Assembly: GCA_043777755.1 (NCBI GenBank) | Contig: JAYWHK010000219.1 | Coordinates: 1 to 56,701 of the forward strand | Direction: 5' to 3' | Source: CANHEE01 sp043777755 | GTDB taxonomy: Bacteria > Bacteroidota > Bacteroidia > Chitinophagales > Saprospiraceae | Length of the DNA: 56,701 nucleotides | In this document: positions 8,953 through 18,148 of the stretch, piece by piece | How the letters are laid out: the number at the start of each line of letters is the position of its first letter | Position numbering within the stretch: position 1 is the stretch's first letter | Translations under genes and position numbers: made by a program | The notes under the pieces: generated by a model | What the model was told of the DNA's origin: nothing | The model's database searches: none | The model's input: the letters and a program-made list of their open reading frames with translations, nothing else

Positions 8953-10746
8953 TTAAATTGCCTTGCATTTTTTCAACAACCAAGCATTTTCAGCACTGTT
9001 TAGTGATGGGGAAAGTTTTTCAACAACCATTCTGTGGTAATCATTGAACCATTTTTTCTCCGAAGGCATCAGCATTTTTTTATCAATCAAACGGGTATCA
9101 ATAGGGAAATAAGTGACCGTTTCAAAATCATAGTATTGGATTCCTTCATTTTCTTCTGCTTTTTTTACAAAAAATAAATTTTCGATACGAATTCCAAATT
9201 CTCCAACTTTGTAATAACCAGGCTCGTTAGAACTCAACATTCCTACTTCGTGAACAGTATTTCCTCTTGCACCAGCTCCTGTATTGAAACCTTGCGGTGG
9301 CTCATGTACGTTCATAAAACAACCAACACCATGCCCTGTACCGTGTCCGTAATTCAAGCCAAGTTGCCACAAATACATACGTGCCAAAATATCCATTTGT
9401 ACGCCTTTTGTTCCTGCTGGAAATTTTAGGTTCGACAAAGCAATATGACCTCTCAGTACAGCTGTATAAGCTGCTTTTTGTTCGTTAGTAGGCTCACTCA
9501 AAGCGATAGTTCGGGTAATGTCTGTTGTGCCATCTTCGTATTGCCCACCAGAATCTACCAATAAAATACCTTCATTTTCAATAAAAGCACATTTTCCGTT
9601 TTCGGGACGATAGTGAATAATCGCACCATTTCCTTTGTAACCAACAATGGCATCAAAACTTTCTCCAAAATAAAGTGCTTGTTTGGAACGGAAATATGCC
9701 AATTTTTCAGCAAATTCAGCCTCTGAAACAGCACGTTTTTTCACTGTACTTTCCAACCAACGGAAAGCCCTTGTCAGTGCAACGCCATCTTTGACCATTG
9801 CATTGCGTGTACCGATAATTTCAGTTTCATTCTTGATGGCTTTTAAACCTAAAGGAATGGTATCGCCTTCAATTATTTTAGCATTTTTTATTTTATTGTA
9901 TAAAAAAATACTTGTCGTGTGAATATCCAATAAAATGCTTTTGTCCGCAGGAATTTTGCTTACAAAATTGCTAACATCATCATACGTTTTTACAACAATA
10001 TTGTCTGCTTCGAGTTGCGCACGGAGTTCACTCGATACTTTTCTTCCATCAATAAAAAGGAAAGATTGCTCTTGTCCAATAACAGCATAAGCATAAAAAA
10101 CAGGGTTGCATTCTACATCTCTGCCACGAAGATTAAATGTCCAAGCTACATCATCTAATGTACTAACTAAATGATAATCAGCTTTTTGCAAAATCATTTT
10201 TTCACGAACAGCGGCTATTTTTTCACTGCGTGTTTTGCCTGCATACTCAACCTTATGTTCAAAAATACGGGTTTGGGGAACTTTTGGTCGGTCTTCCGTC
10301 CAAATCTCTTTGACGAGGTCTTCGGTATATTCTAAAGTTATTTTTTTTGCTTTAAAAAGTTCTTGCATACTGCGCACTTGCCCTACTGTGAACAACATTC
10401 CATCACAACCAACACGGCTATTTTCTGGCAAATTTTCTACAATCCAAGCCAATTGCTCAGGCGCACCTTGTACCAACATCTTGTGCAAGGTCACTTCCGA
10501 ACCATCTAATTCTTGCTCTGCTTGAATGAAATAACGAGCATCTGTCCAAAGACCAGCGTGGTTTTTCGTTGCAACAAAATTTGCCATAGAACCCGTGAAA
10601 CCACTAATCCATGTACGAGATTTGTAATGATGCGCTACATATTCACTCTGATGAGAATCGCTACTTGGAATAATGTAAGCGTCGTAATTTTTTTGTTCCA
10701 TGCCCGCACGTAAGGCAGCAAGGCGAGAAGAAATTATTTTTGACAT
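8953..10746 (-). CDS. Aminopeptidase P family protein (Xaa-Pro aminopeptidase, M24B)
   Basis: A 597-residue metallopeptidase that removes the N-terminal residue from peptides with proline in second position. The length and layout (two creatinase-like N-terminal domains followed by a pita-bread catalytic domain) match the long, eukaryote-like APP branch rather than the ~440-residue E. coli PepP. Metal ligands are visible: Asp in 'LLVDSGGQYEDGTTDITRT', His in 'YGHGTGHGVGCFMNVHE', and Glu in 'SSNEPGYY' and 'GIRIENL'. A typical post-catalytic C-terminal extension follows. It is cytoplasmic, with no signal peptide. It lies 15 bases after the membrane protein gene at 10762-11268 and 13 bases before the lipoprotein gene. 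Confidence 0.93.
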   Translation of the reverse strand: MSKIISSRLAALRAGMEQKNYDAYIIPSSDSHQSEYVAHHYKSRTWISGFTGSMANFVATKNHAGLWTDARYFIQAEQELDGSEVTLHKMLVQGAPEQLAWIVENLPENSRVGCDGMLFTVGQVRSMQELFKAKKITLEYTEDLVKEIWTEDRPKVPQTRIFEHKVEYAGKTRSEKIAAVREKMILQKADYHLVSTLDDVAWTFNLRGRDVECNPVFYAYAVIGQEQSFLFIDGRKVSSELRAQLEADNIVVKTYDDVSNFVSKIPADKSILLDIHTTSIFLYNKIKNAKIIEGDTIPLGLKAIKNETEIIGTRNAMVKDGVALTRAFRWLESTVKKRAVSEAEFAEKLAYFRSKQALYFGESFDAIVGYKGNGAIIHYRPENGKCAFIENEGILLVDSGGQYEDGTTDITRTIALSEPTNEQKAAYTAVLRGHIALSNLKFPAGTKGVQMDILARMYLWQLGLNYGHGTGHGVGCFMNVHEPPQGFNTGAGARGNTVHEVGMLSSNEPGYYKVGEFGIRIENLFFVKKAEENEGIQYYDFETVTYFPIDTRLIDKKMLMPSEKKWFNDYHRMVVEKLSPSLNSAENAWLLKKCKAI

Positions 10747-10761
10747 CGTAAAAAAATTATT

Positions 10762-11268
10762 TTATTTTGAAAAAATCTTTGACCAACTCATTCTAATAAT
10801 AACAAAAAGAATGAAAAATAAACCCAATGCGTACTGAAAAGGCATATTGGTGAAAACGATAAAACGAGTACGGTCAATAATCCACATGAATAACAAGGTA
10901 CAAACAATCATTGAAATCATCGCAGATAGTTTATCAAAACCTGGAATATGTTGAAAATCAGCGTTTTGTCTAATGGTATATAAAGTGAAAATCATCGAAA
11001 CGATGGGTAACAGTTGCGTATAAACGTCGGTGTCAAATATACTCCTTTTTTCAAAAAGAAAAAGGTAGATATTAAGCGTCACGGCAAAAACACCTGGAAT
11101 ACTCACCAAAAAAATAAGCACGGAATAAAGGTGTTTCCAAGGAGCTATGTTTCCTTCCCCTTTGCCCATGAAGTTCGCCAACAGCGCAATCGTAGGAATT
11201 AAACTAAAATAGAATAAAATTAAGGTTGGATTTTCTCCAATCAAGCCGAAAAGTTCTCGTAGTGTCAT
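10762..11268 (-). CDS. Membrane protein of unknown function
   Basis: A 168-residue protein with about five hydrophobic segments (near 14-34, 45-70, 82-100, 112-130, 140-162). It has no signal peptide and no motif I can assign. It is the first gene of the minus-strand run that continues with aminopeptidase P after 15 bases. Repeat B copy 2 lies directly upstream. Confidence 0.7.
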   Translation of the reverse strand: MTLRELFGLIGENPTLILFYFSLIPTIALLANFMGKGEGNIAPWKHLYSVLIFLVSIPGVFAVTLNIYLFLFEKRSIFDTDVYTQLLPIVSMIFTLYTIRQNADFQHIPGFDKLSAMISMIVCTLLFMWIIDRTRFIVFTNMPFQYALGLFFILFVIIRMSWSKIFSK

Positions 11269-11279
11269 TTGATTTGAAT

Positions 11280-11447
11280 TAATAAGTCGTAAGTTAATAA
11301 GTCAATAAAGTTGTAAGTCAATAAGTTACGCAAAGCGTGATGGCGCAAAATGCGCTCATCGTAAGTCGATAAGTCTTTAAACTTTATGATTTACAGTAGT
11401 TTATGAGATTTTAAAATGTCGATTATTTGAGTTGAAATACTTATCAA
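11280..11447 (+). repeat. Dispersed repeat B, copy 2 (enlarged)
   Basis: Reads AATAAGTCGTAAGTTAATAA, then AAGTCAATAAGTTACG, TAAGTCGATAAGTCTTTAAA, GATTTACAGTAGTTTATGAG and TTTTAAAATGTCGATTATTT. Compared with the other copies it has an extra ~45-base block in the left half that includes the small palindromes ACGCAAAGCGT and GCGCAAAATGCGC. Its right end reaches the stop region of the LysE gene. Confidence 0.7.
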
Positions 11448-12088
11448 TTTACAGTGCCAAAAAAGTGCCACGATACCCTAACAATCAACACGATACCGCA
11501 AATGATAAGTGCCAATCCTAATCCTTGTCTTATTTTTATTAAAACGTTTGGTGTCATGCGTTGTTGTATTCTTTTTGCCAAAAGCCCTTTCATCGCATCT
11601 GTAAAAATAAGCATCGTGTATAACCCTGCATAAAAAATACTTGCACTTGCAATACTCATACCTTTTTCAATACTTAATTTTCCCGAAAGCACTATCCAAA
11701 AAAACACCGTAAAAGGATTTAATGTATTGATAATGAATCCTTTAAGAAAAAGAGAGATTGGTGTTGCTTTTTTTAGAATTAAATCTTTTTGTTCAATAGA
11801 TGGTGGTTTTGTTAGCATAGAAACAATCCCAAAACCAATTAATAGTCCGCCACCTAACAATCCTGTGTATAGTTCAAAACCATCTATTTTGGTCAGTGCT
11901 ACGATATAAGAAACTCCAAAATAAGTGAATAGAATATAGAGCAAATCACTCAGCCAAATGCCTGCACAATAAATCATGGTTGCACGAAATCCATGCTCAA
12001 TTCCAATACGAATAAGCATAAAAAACAAAGGACCAACTAAAAAACTTAGTGCCAATCCTGCAACTAAACCTTGTACAAATAAATCCAT
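11444..12088 (-). CDS. LysE-family translocator
   Basis: A 214-residue inner-membrane protein of the LysE/RhtB superfamily, exporters of amino acids or related small metabolites. It begins with the family-typical 'QGLVAGLALSFLVGPLFFML', followed by 'RATMIYCAGIWLSDLLYI' and a conserved 'NTLNPFTVFFWIVL' helix; about six transmembrane segments are visible. Its ATG overlaps the stop of the upstream GH3-family gene by one base (TAATG), so the two are translationally coupled. The substrate is unknown; the coupling suggests a metabolite linked to the GH3 enzyme. Confidence 0.85.
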   Translation of the reverse strand: MDLFVQGLVAGLALSFLVGPLFFMLIRIGIEHGFRATMIYCAGIWLSDLLYILFTYFGVSYIVALTKIDGFELYTGLLGGGLLIGFGIVSMLTKPPSIEQKDLILKKATPISLFLKGFIINTLNPFTVFFWIVLSGKLSIEKGMSIASASIFYAGLYTMLIFTDAMKGLLAKRIQQRMTPNVLIKIRQGLGLALIICGIVLIVRVSWHFFGTVN

Positions 12089-13617
12089 TATTTATTTTTT
12101 TGTAAAAAAGTATCCCATGCTGCCACCTGACCACCTTTTAGTACTCGGGGAAACTTGCTTTGCCCTGATGACTTTCCAGATGATACCAAGTAATCATGAA
12201 ATACTTTTGACGGCAAAATCTCCATTTGTAACTGTTGTAACATGGAGCGACGTTCCGAAGCATAATCATCATTGATTTCTTGCAAATGTTGGTCTATCAA
12301 TTGGGTTACTTTTTCTTTATCAACGTCAGTATCGCAGCCCAAATACCATTTGTGCGCATAATGTGTTCCTGATTTTACTGCCGAAACGGTGTATTCTGGA
12401 ATATTTATGTTTAAAACTTCTTGAATATGATTGATGGCTTTGTTCATATTATCCACGGACAGATGCTCTCCACAAACACTTAAAAAATGCTTTGTTCGTC
12501 CCGAAATGATAATTTCAGCTCTTTCTATATCTGTAAAACGAACCGTATCACCAATCAAATAACGCCATGCACCAGAACAAGTACTGATTATCAAGGCATA
12601 ATCTTTATTTACTTCTACATCTTTGAGTGACAAGGTTTTTGCTGTTGGTAGTGGCATTCCTTCTTCATCAAAATTCTTATCATCAAACGGGATAAATTCA
12701 TAAAAAATTCCATTGTTAAGCACCAATGCCATACTGTGCGTTTCGGGTCTTGCTTGAAATGCAATGAAGCCTTCCGAAGCCAGATAAGTATCCATGTAAA
12801 TAATAGGCTTCCCAAGTAACTTGTCTAAGGACTTTTTGTAAGGCTCTAAGGCAATACCTCCACTGATGAACATTTGCAAATTTGGCCAAATCTGGTGAAT
12901 ATTATCCAATTTATGGTATTCAACAATGTGTTCGATGGTCAATTGAACCCAAGAAGGCAGTCCCGAGATACCAACAATATCCCATTTTGGGGCATTTTTG
13001 GCAATCATATCAATCCGCTGTTTCCAGTCTTTTAGTTTTGCTACTTTCAGTCCAGGTCGGTACTTTGATTTTAACCAAATGGGTGTCAAATTGGCATTAA
13101 TACCACTCAAATCACCCGATTGATACTGTCCATGATTGTTCAATGTCCCCGAGCCTCCAATCAATAAGTAATCTTTCAGAAAAACACCATCGTCTAAACC
13201 ATTGTATTTGGCTAAACTAAAAAACATTTTCAAACCAGCTCTACGCATGGATTTTAACATTTCATCGCTTTCTGGCAAGTATTTGCTTGGCGCACCAGAA
13301 GTACCAGAACTTAGCCCATAATATTTTATTTTGGAAGGCCATGTGATGTTATCGTGTCCTTTGAGTTGTAAATGCCACCATTCGTCATGGATTTTGTTGT
13401 AATCATGAATAGGCACTCTTGCTTGATAAGCCGCAACCAAATCATCAGACCGAAGAATTTCTTTGAAATTATAATATTGTCCAAAAGCCGTATGTGCCGC
13501 CTCTTGCAAAAGGCGACGCAATGTTTTTTCTTCTAATTGTTCGTTTGTCAAAAACGAAGGCTTAAAAGTTTGACTAACGGTCAGTGTCCGTTTTATGATT
13601 TTTCTGAGTATTGGCAT
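12088..13617 (-). CDS. GH3 auxin-responsive promoter family protein (acyl-adenylate amidosynthetase fold)
   Basis: A 509-residue protein of the GH3 family. In plants, GH3 enzymes adenylate carboxylates and join them to amino acids; bacterial members are common in Bacteroidota and mostly uncharacterised. The ATP-binding motif 'YYGLSSGTSGAPSKYLP' is near residue 100, and the later motifs 'IISTCSGAWRYLIGDTVRF' and 'SGRTKHFLSVCGEHL' are present, so the enzyme looks intact. The substrate cannot be inferred. It ends at the one-base overlap with the LysE exporter, which suggests that the two handle a common small molecule. It is preceded by the terminator at 13665-13702. Confidence 0.88.
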   Translation of the reverse strand: MPILRKIIKRTLTVSQTFKPSFLTNEQLEEKTLRRLLQEAAHTAFGQYYNFKEILRSDDLVAAYQARVPIHDYNKIHDEWWHLQLKGHDNITWPSKIKYYGLSSGTSGAPSKYLPESDEMLKSMRRAGLKMFFSLAKYNGLDDGVFLKDYLLIGGSGTLNNHGQYQSGDLSGINANLTPIWLKSKYRPGLKVAKLKDWKQRIDMIAKNAPKWDIVGISGLPSWVQLTIEHIVEYHKLDNIHQIWPNLQMFISGGIALEPYKKSLDKLLGKPIIYMDTYLASEGFIAFQARPETHSMALVLNNGIFYEFIPFDDKNFDEEGMPLPTAKTLSLKDVEVNKDYALIISTCSGAWRYLIGDTVRFTDIERAEIIISGRTKHFLSVCGEHLSVDNMNKAINHIQEVLNINIPEYTVSAVKSGTHYAHKWYLGCDTDVDKEKVTQLIDQHLQEINDDYASERRSMLQQLQMEILPSKVFHDYLVSSGKSSGQSKFPRVLKGGQVAAWDTFLQKNK

Positions 13618-13664
13618 GACGATAAATTTATTTTGGGAAGCTATTTTTAGCTGTATATTTCCCT

Positions 13665-13702
13665 AAAAAAGGCTGTCCGATACATTTCAAGACAGCCTTT
13701 TT
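13665..13702 (-). terminator. Intrinsic terminator
   Basis: AAAAAAGGCTGTC pairs with GACAGCCTTTTT around a 13-base loop. It lies downstream of the DUF6089 gene (minus) and separates it from the GH3-LysE operon. Confidence 0.75.
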
Positions 13703-13733
13703 GCAAAGATATTTATTTTTTTTGAAAAAAAAC

Positions 13734-14546
13734 TTATTTTGGGCGAGAAAAAGAAGGACATTCCAATCCTCCAAAGTAATAAACAATGCCGATTTGCGCT
13801 GTAAGGTACGAATCATTGTTACGACCATTGCCACGCTGACGACCAACTTCTCCAATTTGTGGCTCAATAGAACGATCCACCAAGGCGGCTCCTGCTTCAC
13901 CACGAAGGCGTTTTACGTCACGAATATCAGGATATGTACCGCTAACATCGTCAATAAAGTCTGTAAAAACTTTGCGAGAAGCAAGTTCAATATTCAAGCT
14001 CCATTTGTCAGTCAAGTCTATTTTAACGCCACCACCGTACAAAAGTGCTTGTCCGCCAGTGCTGTATTCTTCATTTTTGAATTGACCTTCTGTCCCTAAT
14101 TGGCGCAATTCATAAGATTTTCCAGCGTATGTTGTTGTTGGATTATAGCCAAAAACTGACATTCCAGCCAAGAGGTATGGTGTGAAATTTTCTTGCGCAC
14201 TTCCATGATTGTATGGTAAAAAGTTAAACTCTAATTGTAGGGAAACGTCATTGATTTGTGAACGAAAATTAAGATTTCGACGTTTTTCAAAAACATTTTT
14301 AGACCAAGCATCGTCACCTTTAATAACTCCCATTGTACCTGAAAGTCTTGCACAAAGACGGTTGTTAAAATTGTAACGCGCCACCGCTGTTGCAGAGAAA
14401 CCTGGGTGAGTCAAATCAAAATTGGTATTCAAATCACCAAAATAATGCATTGTTCCTCCGATAACGCCAAGCTCCCAACCTTTTTGAGCATTGATTATCA
14501 ATGAGTTAGCAAGCAACAATAGCGCAATAATAACTTTTTTTATCAT
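13734..14546 (-). CDS. DUF6089-family outer-membrane beta-barrel protein
   Basis: A 270-residue protein if translation begins at the ATG at 14546, giving MIKKVIIALLLLANSLIINA as signal peptide; an ATG 13 codons upstream would spoil the signal. The mature protein opens with 'GWELGVIGGTMHYFGDLNTN', which is characteristic of DUF6089, and consists of alternating strands with aromatic girdles, ending in 'QIGIVYYFGG', as expected of an 8- to 10-stranded outer-membrane barrel. Its role is unknown. The gene stands alone, ended by the hairpin at 13665-13702. Confidence 0.82.
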   Translation of the reverse strand: MIKKVIIALLLLANSLIINAQKGWELGVIGGTMHYFGDLNTNFDLTHPGFSATAVARYNFNNRLCARLSGTMGVIKGDDAWSKNVFEKRRNLNFRSQINDVSLQLEFNFLPYNHGSAQENFTPYLLAGMSVFGYNPTTTYAGKSYELRQLGTEGQFKNEEYSTGGQALLYGGGVKIDLTDKWSLNIELASRKVFTDFIDDVSGTYPDIRDVKRLRGEAGAALVDRSIEPQIGEVGRQRGNGRNNDSYLTAQIGIVYYFGGLECPSFSRPK

Positions 14547-14656
14547 TATAAAATTAGATGTATTTTTAAAAAATATATGCAACACAGCACAAAACTACTA
14601 TAAAACGATGAAATATTTATATTTGTTATGTTTTTATAAAAATTTAGGTTTTTTTT

Positions 14657-15478
14657 TCAAAATTTTCTTAAAAGTTCTTCTATAACTTGCTCCATTTTAG
14701 ACGCAGCAATTTGTGCAACAGCAATCACTTCTTCGAGTGTTGTTTCTGTAATCGCTTCGATTGGGTAGCATTTGTTAGATACTATCGAAATTACAAAAAC
14801 ATCAAGTCCGCTATGTTTGGCAACCAAAACTTCTGGTACGGTGGACATTCCAACCAAATCTGCCCCGATGCGATGAATGTATTCATATTCTGCTGGAGTT
14901 TCTAAATTTGGTCCTTGTAAGGCTAAATAAATACCTTCATGCGCTCTAAAATTATGTTGTTCACAAATGGCTAATGCACTCTTATTCAATGCTTTATTGT
15001 AAGTTTTCAACATATCTGGAAAACGAGGCCCGAGTCGCTCGTCATTTTCACCACGCAATGGATTCTCTGGTTGAATATTGATATGGTCACGTAAAAATAC
15101 CAAATCGCCTGCTTGGTAATCGGCATTTGTACCGCCAGCTACATTGGTAATCCAAAGTTGCGTAATGCCTAAAAATTTGAGAACTCGAATCGGAAAGGTT
15201 ACCTGTTTCATGGAATAACCTTCATAATAATGGAAGCGACCAGCCATGCAAACAATAGGTTTTTTTTCGACGAAACCAAAAATAAGTTTTCCTTTGTGGC
15301 TTTGTACCGTAGAAACTGGAAAGTGTGGAATGTCTGCGTAACTAATTTCACAAACGATTTCTATTTTGTCTGTGAAACTACCCAATCCTGTACCTAAAAT
15401 TATTCCAATATTGGGCTGAAAATCTGTTTTTTGTCTAATAAAATGAACAGCTTCTTGTATTTGTTCGTATAATTGCAT
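14657..15478 (-). CDS. punA: Purine-nucleoside phosphorylase
   Basis: A 273-residue trimeric-type (family 1) PNP, which converts inosine or guanosine plus phosphate to free base and ribose-1-phosphate. Visible motifs: 'IGIILGTGLGSF' (phosphate loop), 'GRFHYYEGYSMKQVTFPIRV', 'WITNVAGGTN' (base-binding Asn) and 'GADLVGMSTVPEVLVAKHSG'. It is full length. The only purine-salvage neighbour is adk, 1.6 kb upstream behind the Rpn gene; there is no operon. Confidence 0.92.
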   Translation of the reverse strand: MQLYEQIQEAVHFIRQKTDFQPNIGIILGTGLGSFTDKIEIVCEISYADIPHFPVSTVQSHKGKLIFGFVEKKPIVCMAGRFHYYEGYSMKQVTFPIRVLKFLGITQLWITNVAGGTNADYQAGDLVFLRDHINIQPENPLRGENDERLGPRFPDMLKTYNKALNKSALAICEQHNFRAHEGIYLALQGPNLETPAEYEYIHRIGADLVGMSTVPEVLVAKHSGLDVFVISIVSNKCYPIEAITETTLEEVIAVAQIAASKMEQVIEELLRKF

Positions 15479-15597
15479 TGATTTAGAATTTTTTTTGCAA
15501 AAATAATACTTTTAAATATAAAAATATCATTCTTGTATAATCGTCTTTGTCAGTTCGATATATACAACACAAACATTTCAAGCCGTATAGTCACAAT

Positions 15598-15900
15598 ATG
15601 AAGCAAGAACAATTTTTAATAGAGTTTGATATTCTGGAAGAGCCAGACGCTAATTTTTTTGAGCTGATTCCTCAGCAACGAGAAGTTATCAACAAAATGA
15701 TGAGTGAAGGTAAGATTTTATCTTATACTTTGTCGCAAGATAGGATGAAATTGTGGTGTATTATGACTGCCCACAATGAGATTGAAATCATGGAGCGAAT
15801 CGCAGATTTTCCGCTTATAGATTACATGACACCACAGATTTTTCCACTAATGTTTCACAATTCTGTATTTTTGGCAATTCCAGCATTTTCAAAAAATTAA
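15598..15900 (+). CDS. Small YCII/muconolactone-isomerase-like protein
   Basis: A 100-residue cytosolic protein using the ATG at 15598; a start 17 codons upstream adds only a basic, unconserved-looking stretch. The sequence 'QFLIEFDILEEPDANFFELI', then 'GKILSYTLSQDRMKLWCIMT' and 'ERIADFPLIDYMTPQIFPLM', resembles the ferredoxin-like dimeric fold of muconolactone delta-isomerase-like proteins. No pathway neighbours are present, so an isomerase activity is not supported; the fold assignment is moderate. The gene ends at a strong terminator. Confidence 0.7.
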   Translation: MKQEQFLIEFDILEEPDANFFELIPQQREVINKMMSEGKILSYTLSQDRMKLWCIMTAHNEIEIMERIADFPLIDYMTPQIFPLMFHNSVFLAIPAFSKN

Positions 15901-15948
15901 AATGTACTCATCAATACAAGGGTATTGGTGAGTACATTTTAATTTTTT
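15899..15948 (+). terminator. Intrinsic terminator
   Basis: AAAATGTACTCA(t)CAATAC pairs with GTATTG(g)TGAGTACATTTT around AAGG, followed by a T tract. It directly follows the stop of the preceding plus-strand gene and may also serve the convergent Rpn gene. Confidence 0.8.
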
Positions 15949-15974
15949 TGATGCACACTTTAAGAAATGTAATC

Positions 15975-16910
15975 TTAGGCTATTTTTGGTTTATTTTTTC
16001 TTATTTCCTCTATTGTGCTTTTAGGTAATTTAGTTACCGTCACAATTGTATCAACATCAATATTATTAGCAAGTAAATTAATAGCAATCTCCTCCCTTGT
16101 TTCAATGTCTTTTTCTTGCACTTTTTCTTGTACTTTCTCATCGACCATCTCCTCAGCCATCTTTTGGGCTTCAAATTTCAGTTGTTCTTGATAACTGGCT
16201 TCACTCCTTAGACTTTCAAGATAATATTCATATTCAGTTCTTTCTTGCGACGAAAGTTTAGCAACATCTAATCGTTGTTTTGCTTTTGCTAATCCTTTTG
16301 CTTTAAATTTTCCTTGAACTTTTGCTGTTTTAAAAAAATAAACCCATTCGTCTAAACCATCTTGAATGTTACCATCAAAATCTGCGGCTCTAATTAAGTA
16401 ATAATTAGGAAAAATTTGTTCAACTGTTTGTATTTTATTGCCAAAAAATTCAGTTTGTTGAGCAGATAATCTCAACCTATCTCTTTTGTGAATACCTATA
16501 AAACTATTTTCACTAAAATATATATAATCTTCACCTTGACCAATCTCAAAATAAACTACGCTTATTGAAATGATACGTTTTACATTTTTGTAAGGTTCTC
16601 CTTCTTTAATCGTTTCACTTAAAGTTTTTGAAGTACCATACAAAATTCTTTGTAAATAATCTAATTCTTTTGTATTTTGAACTTCAATAATAACTCTTTC
16701 ATCATTTGAAGTTTTAACCAATACATCAACACGATTGAATTTATCTAATTTGTTTTTTTTATTGCCTTCACTTTCAACAATCTCAAGTATAGTAATGTTA
16801 TCTTTAAGTAGTTCACTTAAAAAGCCTTCTAAAATCTCAAAATCCGCCTTATCTCGAAGCAAATTTTTTATAAACCAATCAAATCTAACAAGTTGTTTAA
16901 TTTTACTCAT
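15975..16910 (-). CDS. Rpn-family PD-(D/E)XK nuclease / putative transposase
   Basis: A 311-residue protein of the Rpn (recombination-promoting nuclease, PDDEXK_2) family. The nuclease core is in the first third: D62 in 'FNRVDVLVKT', and E76 and Q78 in 'RVIIEVQNT', fitting the D-x(n)-E-x-Q variant. A long charged helical tail (about 220-290, with repeats of 'EKVQEK') and a small helical end, 'IDVTIVTVTKLPKSTIEEIR'-like in type, follow. These proteins cut DNA and promote RecA-independent recombination in E. coli. Many copies usually occur per Bacteroidota genome, and some have been linked to phage defence. No terminal inverted repeats were seen around it. Confidence 0.82.
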   Translation of the reverse strand: MSKIKQLVRFDWFIKNLLRDKADFEILEGFLSELLKDNITILEIVESEGNKKNKLDKFNRVDVLVKTSNDERVIIEVQNTKELDYLQRILYGTSKTLSETIKEGEPYKNVKRIISISVVYFEIGQGEDYIYFSENSFIGIHKRDRLRLSAQQTEFFGNKIQTVEQIFPNYYLIRAADFDGNIQDGLDEWVYFFKTAKVQGKFKAKGLAKAKQRLDVAKLSSQERTEYEYYLESLRSEASYQEQLKFEAQKMAEEMVDEKVQEKVQEKDIETREEIAINLLANNIDVDTIVTVTKLPKSTIEEIRKNKPKIA

Positions 16911-16955
16911 AAAATAAAAAATTATGACAAAAATACATAAAAATAGTAAGAATAC

Positions 16956-16996
16956 AAAAAAAACGGAGAAAATTAATTATTTTCTCCGTTTTTTTT
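16956..16996 (-). terminator. Intrinsic terminator after adk
   Basis: AAAACGGAGAAAA pairs with TTTTCTCCGTTTT around a 7-base loop, with eight-base A and T runs on each side. It lies between adk and the Rpn gene, both on the minus strand. Confidence 0.75.
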
Positions 16997-17119
16997 GTTG
17001 CTGTAATTTTTCATGTACAACATTTTAGTTACTACATGAATTTGCTAATAAAACAACCATTTTTCTATTTTTTTTGAGTAAAAGACAAATATTACAGCAC
17101 CTATTTGCACGCTAAACCA

Positions 17120-17692
17120 CTACAGCAAGCCATCAATAACGCTACAAATATCATTAAAAATCACTTCGATTTCACCAATTCCATTCACTTTGCTCACTTT
17201 ATCCTGTGCAGCATAGTATGGAATAACATGAACTGTTTTTGAGAAATATTCGTCAATACGTTTGATTAGTTTCTCAGCATTATCATCAGCACGACCAGAT
17301 ACTTTATGGCGTTCAGCGATGCGTTGCTTGATTTCTTCACCATCAACATCTAATTGAACAACACCGTCAATTTTTTCTCCTTTTCCTGTCAAAAAAGTAT
17401 CTAATGCTTCCGCTTGTGCTACAGTACGAGGAAAACCATCAAAAATAAAACCTTTTGCATCAGGATTTTTCTGAACTTCTTCTTCTAACATATCAATCGT
17501 AATCGAATCAGGTACGAGCATACCGTCAGCAAGAATTTGCTTTACGTGCTTACCTAATTTTGTATCATTGGTAATGTGCATACGAAACAAATCACCCGTA
17601 GAAATATGTACCAACTGGTATTTATCAATAAGTTTTGCAGATTGAGTTCCCTTTCCTGCACCTGGTGGACCAAAAAGTATAAGGTTTAACAT
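17120..17692 (-). CDS. adk: Adenylate kinase
   Basis: A 190-residue short-form adenylate kinase (ATP + AMP to 2 ADP), cytosolic and essential for nucleotide balance. The P-loop 'LILFGPPGAGKGTQS' is at the N-terminus, 'HISTGDLFR' binds AMP, and 'FIFDGFPRTVAQAEALD' is the NMP/CORE signature. The zinc-type LID domain is absent, consistent with the 190-residue length. It has its own promoter and a ~145-base leader. Confidence 0.95.
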   Translation of the reverse strand: MLNLILFGPPGAGKGTQSAKLIDKYQLVHISTGDLFRMHITNDTKLGKHVKQILADGMLVPDSITIDMLEEEVQKNPDAKGFIFDGFPRTVAQAEALDTFLTGKGEKIDGVVQLDVDGEEIKQRIAERHKVSGRADDNAEKLIKRIDEYFSKTVHVIPYYAAQDKVSKVNGIGEIEVIFNDICSVIDGLL

Positions 17693-17836
17693 AGTAAAAG
17701 TTGAATAAGTGATTATACGCTAATCAAGTGAACAGTCGTCATTTATATTTGGCGTTTTACAACGCAGTTTGGCATTTATTGATTCAATAAATTTGCCGAA
17801 ATGTGTTGATTTTTTTTATACGCCTTTTTGAGTTTG

Positions 17837-17867
17837 CAAATATATACAATATGCCATATAAGTACAA
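17837..17867 (-). promoter_or_regulatory. Predicted promoter of adk
   Basis: On the minus strand, a -33 element (ACTTGT, TTG at 17867-17865), a 20-base spacer and a perfect TATATTTG -7 box (17844-17837) fit the Bacteroidota consensus TTTG-N19-21-TAnnTTTG. The implied leader of about 145 bases contains an AT-rich palindrome, ATTTATTGATTCAATAAAT. Confidence 0.55.
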
Positions 17868-18148
17868 GTTTTATGCAAAAAAAATAATTTTTACGTGTAT
17901 TTTTTTTCAAAATTACAATAAATAAGGCTTTTTACAGAATAAATAAAATTACATTTTTTATATTTTGGAATGGTTTAATCTAAAATAAGATAAAATTAGA
18001 ATGGCTTTTTTCAAAATATTATTACTAAAAAGTTTTTATTTTATTTCATTCATTCTGAAAATGGATATAGGAGTAAGGAGGCGTATAGAAATAACCACCT
18101 TTATTTTAGCCCAACTACTTAAGCACTTTATTTTCCTTTGACAAGAAT
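17868..18148. other. Intergenic region with no recognisable feature
   Basis: About 280 AT-rich bases between the adk promoter and the end of the ABC permease gene. I see no reading frame, hairpin or repeat here. Confidence 0.5.

Noticed and set aside
13628..13903. 91-codon minus frame overlapping the DUF6089 gene and its terminator
   Set aside because: It is a shadow frame inside the barrel gene and reads through the terminator hairpin; no independent support.
15975..16910. Rpn-family gene considered as a complete insertion sequence
   Set aside because: No terminal inverted repeats or target duplication could be found at its borders; both flanking hairpins are explained as terminators of neighbours.
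17693..17860. Possible riboswitch in the ~145-base adk leader
   Set aside because: Only one AT-rich palindrome is visible and no known aptamer pattern could be matched by eye.
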